This document shows, one piece after another, positions 7,729 to 13,902 of a stretch of DNA of 20,170 bases (positions are counted from its first letter, which is position 1; every line of letters starts with the position of its first letter). Location of the stretch: the IMG/VR virus record IMGVR_UViG_3300036832_001011, positions 1 to 20,170 of that record; one strand, written 5' to 3'. Below the pieces are notes generated by a model, which saw nothing but the letters and a program-made list of their open reading frames with translations, ran no database searches and was not told where the DNA came from. The translations under genes and the position numbers were made by a program. The stretch comes from a virus.

Positions 7729-8388
7729 CTACTCGCTGGTGGCGGACTCTAATGCGGCGCGCCACGCGCGCCAAGCATCTACTTGACGTTCGGGACGCTT
7801 CACCTTCTGCTCGCGAATCTCCAACGCGTCCATGACGGTGCGCACCTCTGACACCCCGGCGTCGGTGAAGACCGGCGTGGGCGTCAGGCTCACCTCGACG
7901 AGACGCGACTCGAGGTGGGTCACCTTGTCCTTGTGCTCGGGGCCGCGGGCCGGATCCCATTCGTCCCACGCCATGAACTCCCATTCACTTTGCTGGGGCT
8001 GGAAGCCAACCGAGAGGCCGACGAGCAGGCCGTCGGCCGCTGCGTCCGCGGCGCGCTGTGCGTCGGCCGAGCTGGCGAGGCGCCACACCCCGCACAGCCC
8101 GTCGTCGTGCGACCACTTCTCGGCCACGCCGACGGGAATGCGCTGGCGGTCGTGGAACAACATGAGCGGCAACTTGGAGCCCGAGTTGCCAGAGGTCGAG
8201 CGCTTGAAGCTGTTCAGCGCGTGGCGCTCCATGAACATGCCGCAGTCGCCCCAGGTGTCATAGGGCACGGCGCGCCCTTCGAGCCAGCGATAGGGCGTTT
8301 TGCCCGTGGTCTCGGTCTCGACGAGCTCGAGGCGGGTGGCGTAGGTGCGGGCCTCGGGTGCGACGAGCATGGCGGCGTTGTTGGTCAT
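7729..8388 (-). CDS. Prohead maturation protease (HK97 family)
   Basis: This 219-aa serine protease (peptidase U35 type) matures the capsid by removing the delta domain. The expected catalytic positions are visible: His79 in LMLFHDRQRIPVG, Ser126 in VGLSVGF, and acidic Glu165 in SRLVEVSLTPTPVF. Early motifs include EGRAVPYDTWGD and FMERHALNSF. ATG 8388 overlaps the portal stop as ATGA. The basic C-terminal region (REQKVKRPERQVDAWRAW) is less conserved. The size is normal for stand-alone proteases, and the position between portal and capsid is canonical. Confidence 0.92.
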   Translation of the reverse strand: MTNNAAMLVAPEARTYATRLELVETETTGKTPYRWLEGRAVPYDTWGDCGMFMERHALNSFKRSTSGNSGSKLPLMLFHDRQRIPVGVAEKWSHDDGLCGVWRLASSADAQRAADAAADGLLVGLSVGFQPQQSEWEFMAWDEWDPARGPEHKDKVTHLESRLVEVSLTPTPVFTDAGVSEVRTVMDALEIREQKVKRPERQVDAWRAWRAALESATSE

Positions 8389-9605
8389 GGCTGGACTCCT
8401 CCGGTCTCGCCCGTATCGGGCGCCAGCGGTGCGTTGGGGTCGTCGGGTGACGCCGTCGAGGTGCCGCCGAGGTCGGCGGTCGCACCGACGGCGCCGAAGG
8501 TCTGGGGCGGCAGTCCCACCATGACGCGGGCTTCGGGGACCGACATGATGCCGGCGGCGACGCCGGCCACTGCGGCCGTCATGGAGGTGGCGAGATCCTC
8601 ACGGAGCAACTGGCTGCGCTGGAAGCGGATCGTGGTCCCGCGGGGCAGCCAGGCGTTGGACCAGACGTCCTCGAAGTCGGCCAGTACGGGCTCAAGCGAA
8701 GTACGCAGCACCTGCTGATACTGCGGCCCCGCCGTGCGGTACGTCATGCCGGCCACCGGGGCGCCGAGCCAGTACCCGTCGAGGTTGAACATGTTCGCCA
8801 CGTCGATGAGGGAGAGGCGGCGCGCTTCTGAGAGCTGGGTGTCGGTGGGCGACCACGCCAGCGGCTGGATCACCGTGCCGTTGGGCAGGATGACCGGCTC
8901 GCGCACGGGGCCGCTGAAGTTGGTCATCCACGTCGCCTTGGCCTGGTCGGCCACCTCCTGGGTCAGCGTCGCCTGCGGCGTGATGATGGCGGCCGAGGGC
9001 ACCGCGCCGTTGGCCAGCGCCCCGCGCTCGTACTCTTCCTCCATCGCCACGCGGTCGAGCGTGTTGAGGTATTCCTCGACCACGCCGACGCCGCGCACCG
9101 GGTAGAAGCGGTCCGCCCCGCGCTTGACGTGGATGACGTCATCGGTGACGAGCGGCTCGCCGAGGTAGTTGTACGACGCCGCGGGCCCGGTCGGGTCCAC
9201 CCAGTTCCACATGATGTTGACCCATTGCACCGGCAGCCAGACCACGCTCAGCGGCCAGCCGTCGGCGCCCCGGGCGGTGACGTAGCTGATGGCGTTGCCG
9301 TTGAGCAGGTAGTCCTCGACGTTGACCTGGACGAACCAGCTGCCGGCGTTGTCCATGTCGGGGCGGGCGAGCATGCGGGGCTGGTTGTCGAGGCGCTGAT
9401 AGCCCCGGTAGGCCTCCATCGGCATCTGTTTGCACATGCCGGCGTAGAGCTGGAGCGCCCGCCCTACCGCGGGCACCTGGCGTGCCGTCGAGGCGTCGAC
9501 CACGTAGGGCCCGACGCCGGCGAGCAGGCTCACCCCCGGCGGCATGGCGCTGCGCGCCCGGGCGCTGGTGATCATGGGCCCGCTCGGGGTGGCGGTCAGC
9601 GTCAT
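8385..9605 (-). CDS. Portal protein (HK97 family)
   Basis: This 406-aa portal forms the dodecameric ring at one capsid vertex through which DNA is pumped. Typical motifs are present: AVGRALQLYAGMCKQMPMEAY near residues 45-65, NVEDYLLNGNAISYV near 95, TDDVIHVKRGADRF near 155, and a long helical stem with LSLIDVANMFNLDGYWLG near 270. ATG 9605 has only a weak ribosome site. An open frame from upstream (9661-9602, minus) ends on it with an ATGA overlap, which could be chance. The protease gene follows with a 4-bp overlap. Confidence 0.92.
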   Translation of the reverse strand: MTLTATPSGPMITSARARSAMPPGVSLLAGVGPYVVDASTARQVPAVGRALQLYAGMCKQMPMEAYRGYQRLDNQPRMLARPDMDNAGSWFVQVNVEDYLLNGNAISYVTARGADGWPLSVVWLPVQWVNIMWNWVDPTGPAASYNYLGEPLVTDDVIHVKRGADRFYPVRGVGVVEEYLNTLDRVAMEEEYERGALANGAVPSAAIITPQATLTQEVADQAKATWMTNFSGPVREPVILPNGTVIQPLAWSPTDTQLSEARRLSLIDVANMFNLDGYWLGAPVAGMTYRTAGPQYQQVLRTSLEPVLADFEDVWSNAWLPRGTTIRFQRSQLLREDLATSMTAAVAGVAAGIMSVPEARVMVGLPPQTFGAVGATADLGGTSTASPDDPNAPLAPDTGETGGVQP

Positions 9606-9645
9606 TGGCGCGTCAACGTTCCCGCGTCAGGGCAGTTAAAGCAAG

Positions 9646-9651
9646 TATTCT
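9646..9651 (+). promoter_or_regulatory. Candidate -10 box for the rightward 54-aa gene
   Basis: TATTCT (TAnnnT) lies nine bases before ATG 9660, in a locally AT-rich patch (GTTAAAGCAAGTATTCT). Transcription would start at or just before the ATG. I see no good -35 box, so support is limited. Confidence 0.35.
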
Positions 9652-9659
9652 GCGTCGCC

Positions 9660-9824
9660 ATGTGGCACTTTCGCATTGTCCGCGTACAGCTCGAGAGCGA
9701 GCTCGACGAGGTGACGCTGCCGGCCGACTGGGAACCGTTCCAAGCCGAGCCGGCCACCGAATCGGGCGCCGGCTGGGTCGTGTACCTGCGCCAGGACGAC
9801 ACGCTGGTCAAGCCGCCGACTTAG
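9660..9824 (+). CDS. 54-aa acidic protein on the opposite strand (moron-like)
   Basis: This short rightward gene sits between the leftward terminase and portal genes. The product (MWHFRIVRVQLESELDEV, then TLPADWEPFQAEPATESGAG, WVVYLRQDDTLVKPPT) looks like a compact beta-rich acidic protein with three Trp residues and no membrane span. Third codon positions are mostly G or C, as in the other real genes. The opposite-strand frames over the same bases are Ser/Thr/Arg-rich and look like shadows. It has its own candidate -10 box and a small hairpin at its stop. I do not recognise its family. Isolated opposite-strand units like this are often morons. Confidence 0.6.
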   Translation: MWHFRIVRVQLESELDEVTLPADWEPFQAEPATESGAGWVVYLRQDDTLVKPPT

Positions 9825-9838
9825 GGCGTTCACCGCCC
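9824..9838 (+). terminator. Small hairpin at the end of the 54-aa gene
   Basis: GGGCG and CGCCC flank a 5-nt loop, beginning on the last base of the stop codon. There is no T-run, so it is only a weak terminator candidate. Confidence 0.25.
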
Positions 9839-9878
9839 GGCGCACCGGAGGGGGAGATTGGGACGCCGGACGGCACCC

Positions 9879-11312
9879 CTAGTAAATCCGGAACGCCCCG
9901 AGCGCGGCCGGGGCGTGGTCGTAGGCCCACAGCGCGACGGTGGCCGCGGTGAGCGTCGCGATCGACGTGGCGGACTGGCGCCGGCCCCATGCCCACGCGT
10001 CGGCGACGCTGCGACGTGCCGCCGAAGCCGCGGCGGCGTCGAGCGCGCGGTGCGGCCGGATGCGCAGAGTGCCCCCGCAAATTTGTTCTAAGAGCCCCTG
10101 GCACGCCGCGGCGTATTCCCGACCCTTGAGGCCGTCGAGGGCCACAGCGTGGCGCTGCAGTACGTCTGCGACGTCGATGGCGGGCCCCGCCGCGTCGTAG
10201 GCGAAGCCGAGCGGCGCCCAACGCTCGACGAGCTCGAGGGCGCGTTCGGTCACCCAACCGACGCCCGGGCGGCAATCGGCGATCTCGATGTGCGCGACGC
10301 CGGCCTCGTCACGCCAGGCCGCCGCGATGGCGGCCTCCGAGCGGTCGAGGGCCACGTCGAAGCCCAGAGCAACGTGGCCGCGCTGGGGCATCGGGGCCTC
10401 GGGATCCGCCGCCGCGCGCCAGGCGGCGACCGGGATGACCCGCTCGAGGGTGGACACCCACTTGTTGCCATAGGCGCGGGCGAAGTCGTCGGGGCCGAGC
10501 ATGGCGAGGGCCGCATGCATCGAGGAGGCGCCGATGGTGCGCCCGTAGGCGGGGTGGTAGAGCGGCCAGGAGTCCGGGTCGCCCGGGTCGAGCTCGTCGG
10601 GACAGGACCACTCGAAGAAGGCGACGCCCGCATTCTTGCCCGCCAATGCCGCGGCCCGGCCGGCCTCGACGGTGCCGAGCCACCACAGCGCCGCCGCGTC
10701 GCCGGCGGTGGAGAGCTTCCACACCTGGGCGTTGGGACGCGTCGCCTGTGTTGGGACTATCGCCTGATCGAGCTGGGAGCCCTTCATCTGGTCGAAGGCC
10801 CAGCACTCGTCGATGACCACGATGTCGGAGACCTTGCCGTGCAGGCCGGTCGGATTCGGAGGGAAGGGCCGGATCATGCCGCCTGAGACGTTCCAGCGGA
10901 TGTCCTCGGAGCCCGCCATGCGGCGGAGCCTCGCCGCGTCGGCGAAGGGGGCGAGCAGCGGCCAGTGTTCGTTCGTCAGCCAGTCCACCGCGTCCTTCTG
11001 GGTCTGCATCGTGTACCAGGCCCGACAGCGCGGCACGAGCAGCGCACGGTGGTCGAGCACGAGGCCGAAGAGACTTGTCTTTCCGCTTTGCCGAGGGACG
11101 GTCACGACAACGAGCTGGTAGCAGAACCGCCCGTCTTCGTCGATCTCGAGCGCCACATCGGCCACGTAGCGCTGCCAGGGCATGAACGGCTTGCCCACGG
11201 CCCCAGCGAGCCGCGCCACCGCGGGCCCGAAGGTCGCCCGGCTAGTCGTTCGCGGGCTTGCTATCGCCGGGGGTGGCCCGCAGGACGTCGGCCATGAGCG
11301 AATCCCAGGCAT
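9879..11312 (-). CDS. terL: Terminase large subunit (TerL)
   Basis: This ATPase-nuclease cuts concatemers and drives DNA into the prohead. From ATG 11312 it has 477 aa. Walker A is PRQSGKT (73-79), Walker B IVVIDE (164-169), and the coupling motif is KLSTAGD (~199-205). Nuclease-domain acids are seen in GFDVALDRSE (D319) and AYDAAGP (D373). The start is uncertain. GTG 11219 gives 446 aa without overlap, but residues just upstream (SPRTTSRATFGPAVARLAG) look like family sequence before MPWQR, so I chose ATG 11312, which overlaps the small subunit by 71 bases. A GGAGG lies 14 bases before it. Motifs make the function near certain. Confidence 0.93.
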   Translation of the reverse strand: MPGIRSWPTSCGPPPAIASPRTTSRATFGPAVARLAGAVGKPFMPWQRYVADVALEIDEDGRFCYQLVVVTVPRQSGKTSLFGLVLDHRALLVPRCRAWYTMQTQKDAVDWLTNEHWPLLAPFADAARLRRMAGSEDIRWNVSGGMIRPFPPNPTGLHGKVSDIVVIDECWAFDQMKGSQLDQAIVPTQATRPNAQVWKLSTAGDAAALWWLGTVEAGRAAALAGKNAGVAFFEWSCPDELDPGDPDSWPLYHPAYGRTIGASSMHAALAMLGPDDFARAYGNKWVSTLERVIPVAAWRAAADPEAPMPQRGHVALGFDVALDRSEAAIAAAWRDEAGVAHIEIADCRPGVGWVTERALELVERWAPLGFAYDAAGPAIDVADVLQRHAVALDGLKGREYAAACQGLLEQICGGTLRIRPHRALDAAAASAARRSVADAWAWGRRQSATSIATLTAATVALWAYDHAPAALGAFRIY

Positions 11313-11541
11313 CGACAGCTTTGGTTCCTCCTGCACTGAGTCCAGCAGCTTGACGGAGCTGCAGGTACACCGCGTTCGCCCGGGTGACGGCGTCGGGATC
11401 CGACGCCGATTCCGCCCGGTCGAGCGCCCGGGCCTGCACGCGGAGCGCCGAACGCTCGGCCGGGCCGATGTCATGGCGGGTCACCAGATCCCGGTTCAAT
11501 CCGCCCTCGACTCGGCCGACCTGGAACGGCTTGGACTTCAT
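11242..11541 (-). CDS. Small terminase subunit (TerS-like)
   Basis: This 99-aa protein lies directly before TerL. It has a polar N-terminus (MKSKPFQVGRVEGGLNRDL), then two helices (IGPAERSALRVQARALDRAESA; AVTRANAVYLQLRQAAGL) resembling the oligomerisation helices of short actinophage TerS proteins, and a flexible end. TerS recognises the packaging site and loads TerL. The function is assigned mainly by position and helical pattern, since TerS sequences diverge quickly. The upstream gap contains a terminator and a perfect palindrome that could be its binding site. Confidence 0.68.
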   Translation of the reverse strand: MKSKPFQVGRVEGGLNRDLVTRHDIGPAERSALRVQARALDRAESASDPDAVTRANAVYLQLRQAAGLSAGGTKAVDAWDSLMADVLRATPGDSKPAND

Positions 11542-11599
11542 CGCCCTATTTCAGCCCCCTGGCCAGCGGTTTCGAAAAAAATCCGACAGTTGGCCCTGG

Positions 11600-11620
11600 C
11601 TGGACAGCGTCGCTGTCCAG
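11600..11620. repeat. Perfect 9-bp inverted repeat upstream of terS
   Basis: CTGGACAGC and GCTGTCCAG flank three bases. On the minus strand it is not followed at once by a T-run, so it does not look like a terminator. A T7 run follows about 15 bases later. It could be a protein-binding site, either a cos/TerS site or an operator for the terminase operon. Confidence 0.6.
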
Positions 11621-11655
11621 AAAAACGAACCCCCCACCCGGTGGGTGGGTGGGGG
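11621..11655 (-). terminator. Rho-independent terminator after HNH gene
   Basis: On the minus strand a 9-bp stem CCCCCACCC / GGGTGGGGG (11655-11647 and 11639-11631) with a 7-nt loop is followed by GTTCGTTTTT. This fits an intrinsic terminator for leftward transcription. The complementary strand is G-rich (GGTGGGTGGGTGGGGG) and might also form a quadruplex. Confidence 0.6.
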
Positions 11656-11715
11656 TGAGGTCGACCGGTGCCGGCGAAGTCGATGGCATTGGTCGAGTTC
11701 GCGTTTTGAATTCAT

Positions 11716-11991
11716 TCACAGGCGCACCTCGTAGGTGGGCACGCTCCTGCGCACACCACCCCGCCGGTGGTTGGCCCGGCCGGCGTTGCACGAGCGACAC
11801 GACGCACGCAGGTTGGCCATGTCGTAGACCGACCCCCCGTCCATGCGGGGTATGACGTGGTCCACCTCGGTGGCGTAGCCCTTGCACCCGGGCCCACGTA
11901 CCTGGCACGTCCAGCGATCACGGTCGAGGACCAACAGTCGCAGTCGTTTGTAACCCCGAGTCCAGAGCAACCGGTCGGTCGGACCTGGCAT
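11716..11991 (-). CDS. HNH endonuclease
   Basis: This 91-aa protein holds a complete HNH fold. CQVRGPGC (first zinc pair), VDHVIPRMDGG (catalytic His), DMANLRASC (Asn) and CRSCNAGR (second zinc pair) appear in order between about residues 30 and 75. The N-terminus is basic and rich in leucine (LLWTRGYKRLRLLVLDRDRW), typical of phage packaging HNH proteins. Such proteins act with TerL in cutting at cos sites (established for HK97-type phages), and the gene lies one gap away from terS-terL. ATG 11991 overlaps the preceding stop as TGATG. A homing role is less likely given size and location. Confidence 0.9.
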   Translation of the reverse strand: MPGPTDRLLWTRGYKRLRLLVLDRDRWTCQVRGPGCKGYATEVDHVIPRMDGGSVYDMANLRASCRSCNAGRANHRRGGVRRSVPTYEVRL

Positions 11992-12248
11992 CAGCGGCGT
12001 CCACGTCCACCACGTGTGGGTGTGTGGTGACGGGTGGCGATGCTCGGGTACTTACGGTTCACGGCACGCTCGACACGTGCATACGAACCACCGGTCTTGG
12101 ACTGGGCCGCACGTGACAGGGCGTTGCGTGCCCGTGCCTTGGTGTCTATGGGGTACGACTTGCGACCCTTGCCACCGACCGAAGACTTAGGACCGTAGAC
12201 GTACTGGCCGGGTTTCAGTGACGAACGCCGATTCGCTGAGATCGCCAT
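11991..12248 (-). CDS. Small basic protein with YPIDTKARARNAL motif
   Basis: This 85-aa very basic protein has the best ribosome site in the window, AGGAGG seven bases before ATG 12248. Residues ~30-70 (SYPIDTKARARNALSRAAQ...VERAVNRKYPSIA) resemble a short helical motif I have seen in actinophage proteins of unknown role, sometimes fused to capsid proteins. The C-terminus is Arg/Gly-rich. It could bind DNA or RNA or join the capsid. It is the first gene after the chain of overlapping early genes and overlaps HNH by one base, so it seems to open the packaging block. Function unknown. Confidence 0.75.
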   Translation of the reverse strand: MAISANRRSSLKPGQYVYGPKSSVGGKGRKSYPIDTKARARNALSRAAQSKTGGSYARVERAVNRKYPSIATRHHTPTRGGRGRR

Positions 12249-12254
12249 GACAAA

Positions 12255-12260
12255 CCTCCT
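12255..12260 (-). promoter_or_regulatory. Consensus Shine-Dalgarno AGGAGG
   Basis: Perfect AGGAGG placed six bases (TTTGTC) before ATG 12248. Most other leftward genes in this region rely on stop/start overlap, so this marks a point of independent, strong initiation. Confidence 0.75.
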
Positions 12261-12266
12261 GTTCGT

Positions 12267-12461
12267 TCACCCAGTATGTGTCTCGTCTTGAACGTGCTGT
12301 TGCCAGTCCTCGATCGCCATGGCCTCGGTGTCGCCCTCGAAGCAGGCGCCACAGCTGCAGTCGACGATCACGGTCACCGCGCTGACGTGATGGTCGCCTG
12401 CGGGCAGGAAGACGACGCGGTCAGAGCTTTGGTTTGGGCCGGTTCCGGAGTCGTGACTCAT
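12267..12461 (-). CDS. 64-aa protein with CSCGAC half zinc-finger
   Basis: Start ATG 12461 overlaps the preceding gene's stop as ATGA; a GTG three codons upstream is the alternative. The protein has a beta strand (AVTVIVDCSCGACFEG) with three Cys in CSCGAC and a later His (DWQQHVQDETH), which together could bind a metal. I do not recognise a named family. It is the last gene of the overlapping early operon. Confidence 0.68.
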   Translation of the reverse strand: MSHDSGTGPNQSSDRVVFLPAGDHHVSAVTVIVDCSCGACFEGDTEAMAIEDWQQHVQDETHTG

Positions 12462-12595
12462 TTGGGCCACCGCCCGAGGAGTCGCACGTGGGTGGCGCTC
12501 GGTCTACCGAGCTCGGGGTCTTCGACCTGCCAGTCGTAGACGTAAGGGCTGCGATGCCGGCGCCAGCGCCGCCACAGTGTGCGCAGACGGTTCAT
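12458..12595 (-). CDS. 45-aa basic small protein
   Basis: Starts at ATG 12595 and stops at 12458; both ends are ATGA overlaps with neighbours, which supports a real gene despite the length. The N-terminus is strongly basic and Trp/Arg-rich (MNRLRTLWRRWRRHRSPYV), followed by YDWQVEDPELGRPSATHVRLLGRWPK. It may bind nucleic acid or a membrane surface. No family recognised. Confidence 0.62.
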   Translation of the reverse strand: MNRLRTLWRRWRRHRSPYVYDWQVEDPELGRPSATHVRLLGRWPK

Positions 12596-12951
12596 GAGAC
12601 GCCCTCACACTGGCGACGGAACGTGCGCAGCTCGGGGTCGAACCGATACCAACAGATCATCGACTCGGTCGCTGAGATGAGATCGTCGGCAGGAGGGTGT
12701 TCGTCCACGGCGGTCGGCTTACCGCAGTGCGTACACTCGCCGCCGTCCATCACTGATTCCAGCAGGCGGAACGCGGCACGCCACGGGTCCATGCCGCCAG
12801 TGGCCTGCCAGACCTTGCCCCACCGAGCGCAGGCGATCCAGACAGTCGGGTTTTCTTCGTCGCAGTAACGAATCTGGAACTCGTTGCCGCCCATACGCCC
12901 GATCATTTCGACGACGGCCGCGAACTGTCCACCGTCGTCTGGCACATTCAC
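12592..12951 (-). CDS. 119-aa protein with a CTHC zinc knuckle
   Basis: The start is GTG 12951, overlapping the previous stop as GTGA. A longer frame upstream is an out-of-frame shadow of the neighbour. The protein reads like a globular alpha/beta domain (FAAVVEMIGRMGGNEFQIRYCDEENPTVWIACARWG; WRAAFRLLESVMDGG), then GGECTHCGKPTAVDE, then a C-terminal strand region with Trp and Cys. Similar short proteins of unknown function are frequent in actinophage early regions. CTHC alone is half of a zinc site; C98-type residues near the end might complete it. Confidence 0.72.
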   Translation of the reverse strand: MNVPDDGGQFAAVVEMIGRMGGNEFQIRYCDEENPTVWIACARWGKVWQATGGMDPWRAAFRLLESVMDGGECTHCGKPTAVDEHPPADDLISATESMICWYRFDPELRTFRRQCEGVS

Positions 12952-13190
12952 CGGCTGTACCGCCCCCGCGCCTTGTCGTGCAGGTACTGGTAGAAGCCGA
13001 ACGGCTCGGACGACTCGGCCAGGCCCATTTGCACGCGCTCTAAGCGCTGGACGGCCTTGCGGACGCGGTTGAAGTGCCATTCGACGCGGTCCCATTCGCG
13101 GCGCGTCATGGCGGCCTTCAGGGCGTCGAGGCGGCGTTCGAGTTCGAGGGTGGCGCGGTTCTCGGCGCGTTTTTCGACGGGCTCGGTCAC
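12948..13190 (-). CDS. 80-aa helical, charged protein
   Basis: Start GTG 13190, overlapping the initiator gene stop as GTGA. The product is almost entirely charged helix (KRAENRATLELERRLDALKAAM, then REWDRVEWHFNRVRKAVQRLERVQ), probably a coiled coil, ending with FGFYQYLHDKARGRYSR. Following the initiator gene directly, it could be a partner such as a helicase-loader-like accessory (inference from place only). No family recognised. Confidence 0.7.
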   Translation of the reverse strand: MTEPVEKRAENRATLELERRLDALKAAMTRREWDRVEWHFNRVRKAVQRLERVQMGLAESSEPFGFYQYLHDKARGRYSR

Positions 13191-13741
13191 GCCGGCGGCT
13201 TCTCGTCCTCGAAGAGAGGCTCGTTTTGGTACCCGTGTTTCAGGGCGGCCCGGATGTCGGCGACTTTGGCACCGATTTGTTCGGGCGGGGTCAGATCAGG
13301 GTCGTTCCAGTCGACTTTGAAATTGTCGCCAGCGCGGTTCTTGACGGTTATTGATGGTTCGGGTCCCACAGTGGGACTGTTTTTGTGTCTCTCTGGGACC
13401 CTTTTGTGTCTCTCTGGGACTGTTTTCGGTGGGTAATCAGTGTCTCTGTGGGACCCTTTTTCCCCACGTTCGGTCGGGTTATCCACAAGGATGATTCGGT
13501 ACAGATTCGTGTTGGATCGTCCGCCTCCGACGGTGCGCATGACTTCACCAGACTCTTCGGCGTACGCCAGCGCCCGATGGACCGAGCTGCGTGACAGGCC
13601 GGTCTTGTGGCAGAGCCGGTCGACCGACGGCCAGGCGTAGCCGTCGTGGTCGCAGTGGTCGGCCAGGGCGAGCAGGACCAGGCGCGGCACCGGCGGGAGT
13701 TGTGAGTGTTCGAAGACGGCGGCCATCACCCGGACGCTCAC
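13187..13741 (-). CDS. Winged-HTH replication initiator-like protein
   Basis: This 184-aa protein starts at GTG 13741 in a GTGA overlap; ATG 13726 is an alternative. Residues ~12-85 form a winged helix-turn-helix like HTH_36/phage replication O-type domains (RLVLLALADHCDHDGYAWPSVDRL, CHKTGLSRSSVHRALAYAEESG, wing VGGGRSNTNLYRI). Residues ~93-130 are low-complexity and hold the tandem VPERHK repeat, which at DNA level is an iteron array. The C-terminal part (WNDPDLTPPEQIGAKVADIRAAL) may contact a partner. Placement of origin repeats inside the initiator gene matches lambda O. The domain call is fairly sure; the initiator role is inferred. Confidence 0.78.
   Translation of the reverse strand: MSVRVMAAVFEHSQLPPVPRLVLLALADHCDHDGYAWPSVDRLCHKTGLSRSSVHRALAYAEESGEVMRTVGGGRSNTNLYRIILVDNPTERGEKGSHRDTDYPPKTVPERHKRVPERHKNSPTVGPEPSITVKNRAGDNFKVDWNDPDLTPPEQIGAKVADIRAALKHGYQNEPLFEDEKPPA
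13363..13454. repeat. Iteron-like direct repeats, putative origin
   Basis: TTTTGTGTCTCTCTGGGAC occurs exactly at 13381-13399 and 13402-13420. A one-mismatch copy of its 15-bp core lies at 13440-13454. A partial copy (GTGGGAC) at 13371-13377 belongs to a perfect inverted repeat, GTCCCAC-A-GTGGGAC (13363-13377). The TGGGAC ends are 22, 21 and 34 bases apart, near whole helical turns, and each is followed by two bases and a run of four or five T. Confidence 0.72.
13479..13487 (+). promoter_or_regulatory. Consensus DnaA box TTATCCACA
   Basis: An exact TTATCCACA lies 25 bases beyond the last iteron, inside the initiator gene. It suggests recruitment of host DnaA to the phage origin. Confidence 0.65.
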
Positions 13742-13902
13742 CAGCCCGCCTCGTCCTGCTTCTCGCCCCGCTGGGCCTCACGGAGCAGAGCGGCCTGTTC
13801 GGCCTTGTCCCACGCTTCGCGGACGGTGGCGACGATGTCAGGAGTGCCCGAGGTATTGACGAGGGCGATGTCGAGCTCGGAGTGGCAGACCGGGCAGATC
13901 AC
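13738..13902 (-). CDS. 54-aa protein with N-terminal CPVCH motif
   Basis: This frame exactly bridges its neighbours with GTGA overlaps at both ends (GTG 13902 and stop 13738), which strongly supports it. It starts MICPVCHSELDIALVNTS, a half zinc-finger, then a charged helix (DIVATVREAWDKAEQAALLREAQRGEK). It might bind zinc as a dimer or form part of the replication/recombination complex encoded on either side. No family recognised. Confidence 0.7.
   Translation of the reverse strand: MICPVCHSELDIALVNTSGTPDIVATVREAWDKAEQAALLREAQRGEKQDEAGW

Noticed and set aside
9602-9811. 69-aa leftward frame opposite the 54-aa gene
   Set aside because: Ser/Thr-rich shadow composition; the rightward frame has better protein character. 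The 19-codon end is kept only as a low-interest finding.
11640-11655. G-quadruplex in the G-rich strand near terS
   Set aside because: Only three tracts have three or more G; the minus-strand terminator explains the sequence better.
11546-11908. 120-aa leftward frame across HNH and the gap
   Set aside because: Out of frame with HNH and runs through the terminator and palindrome; a 48-aa tail part (MPSTSPAPVDL...) is Pro-rich with no ribosome site.
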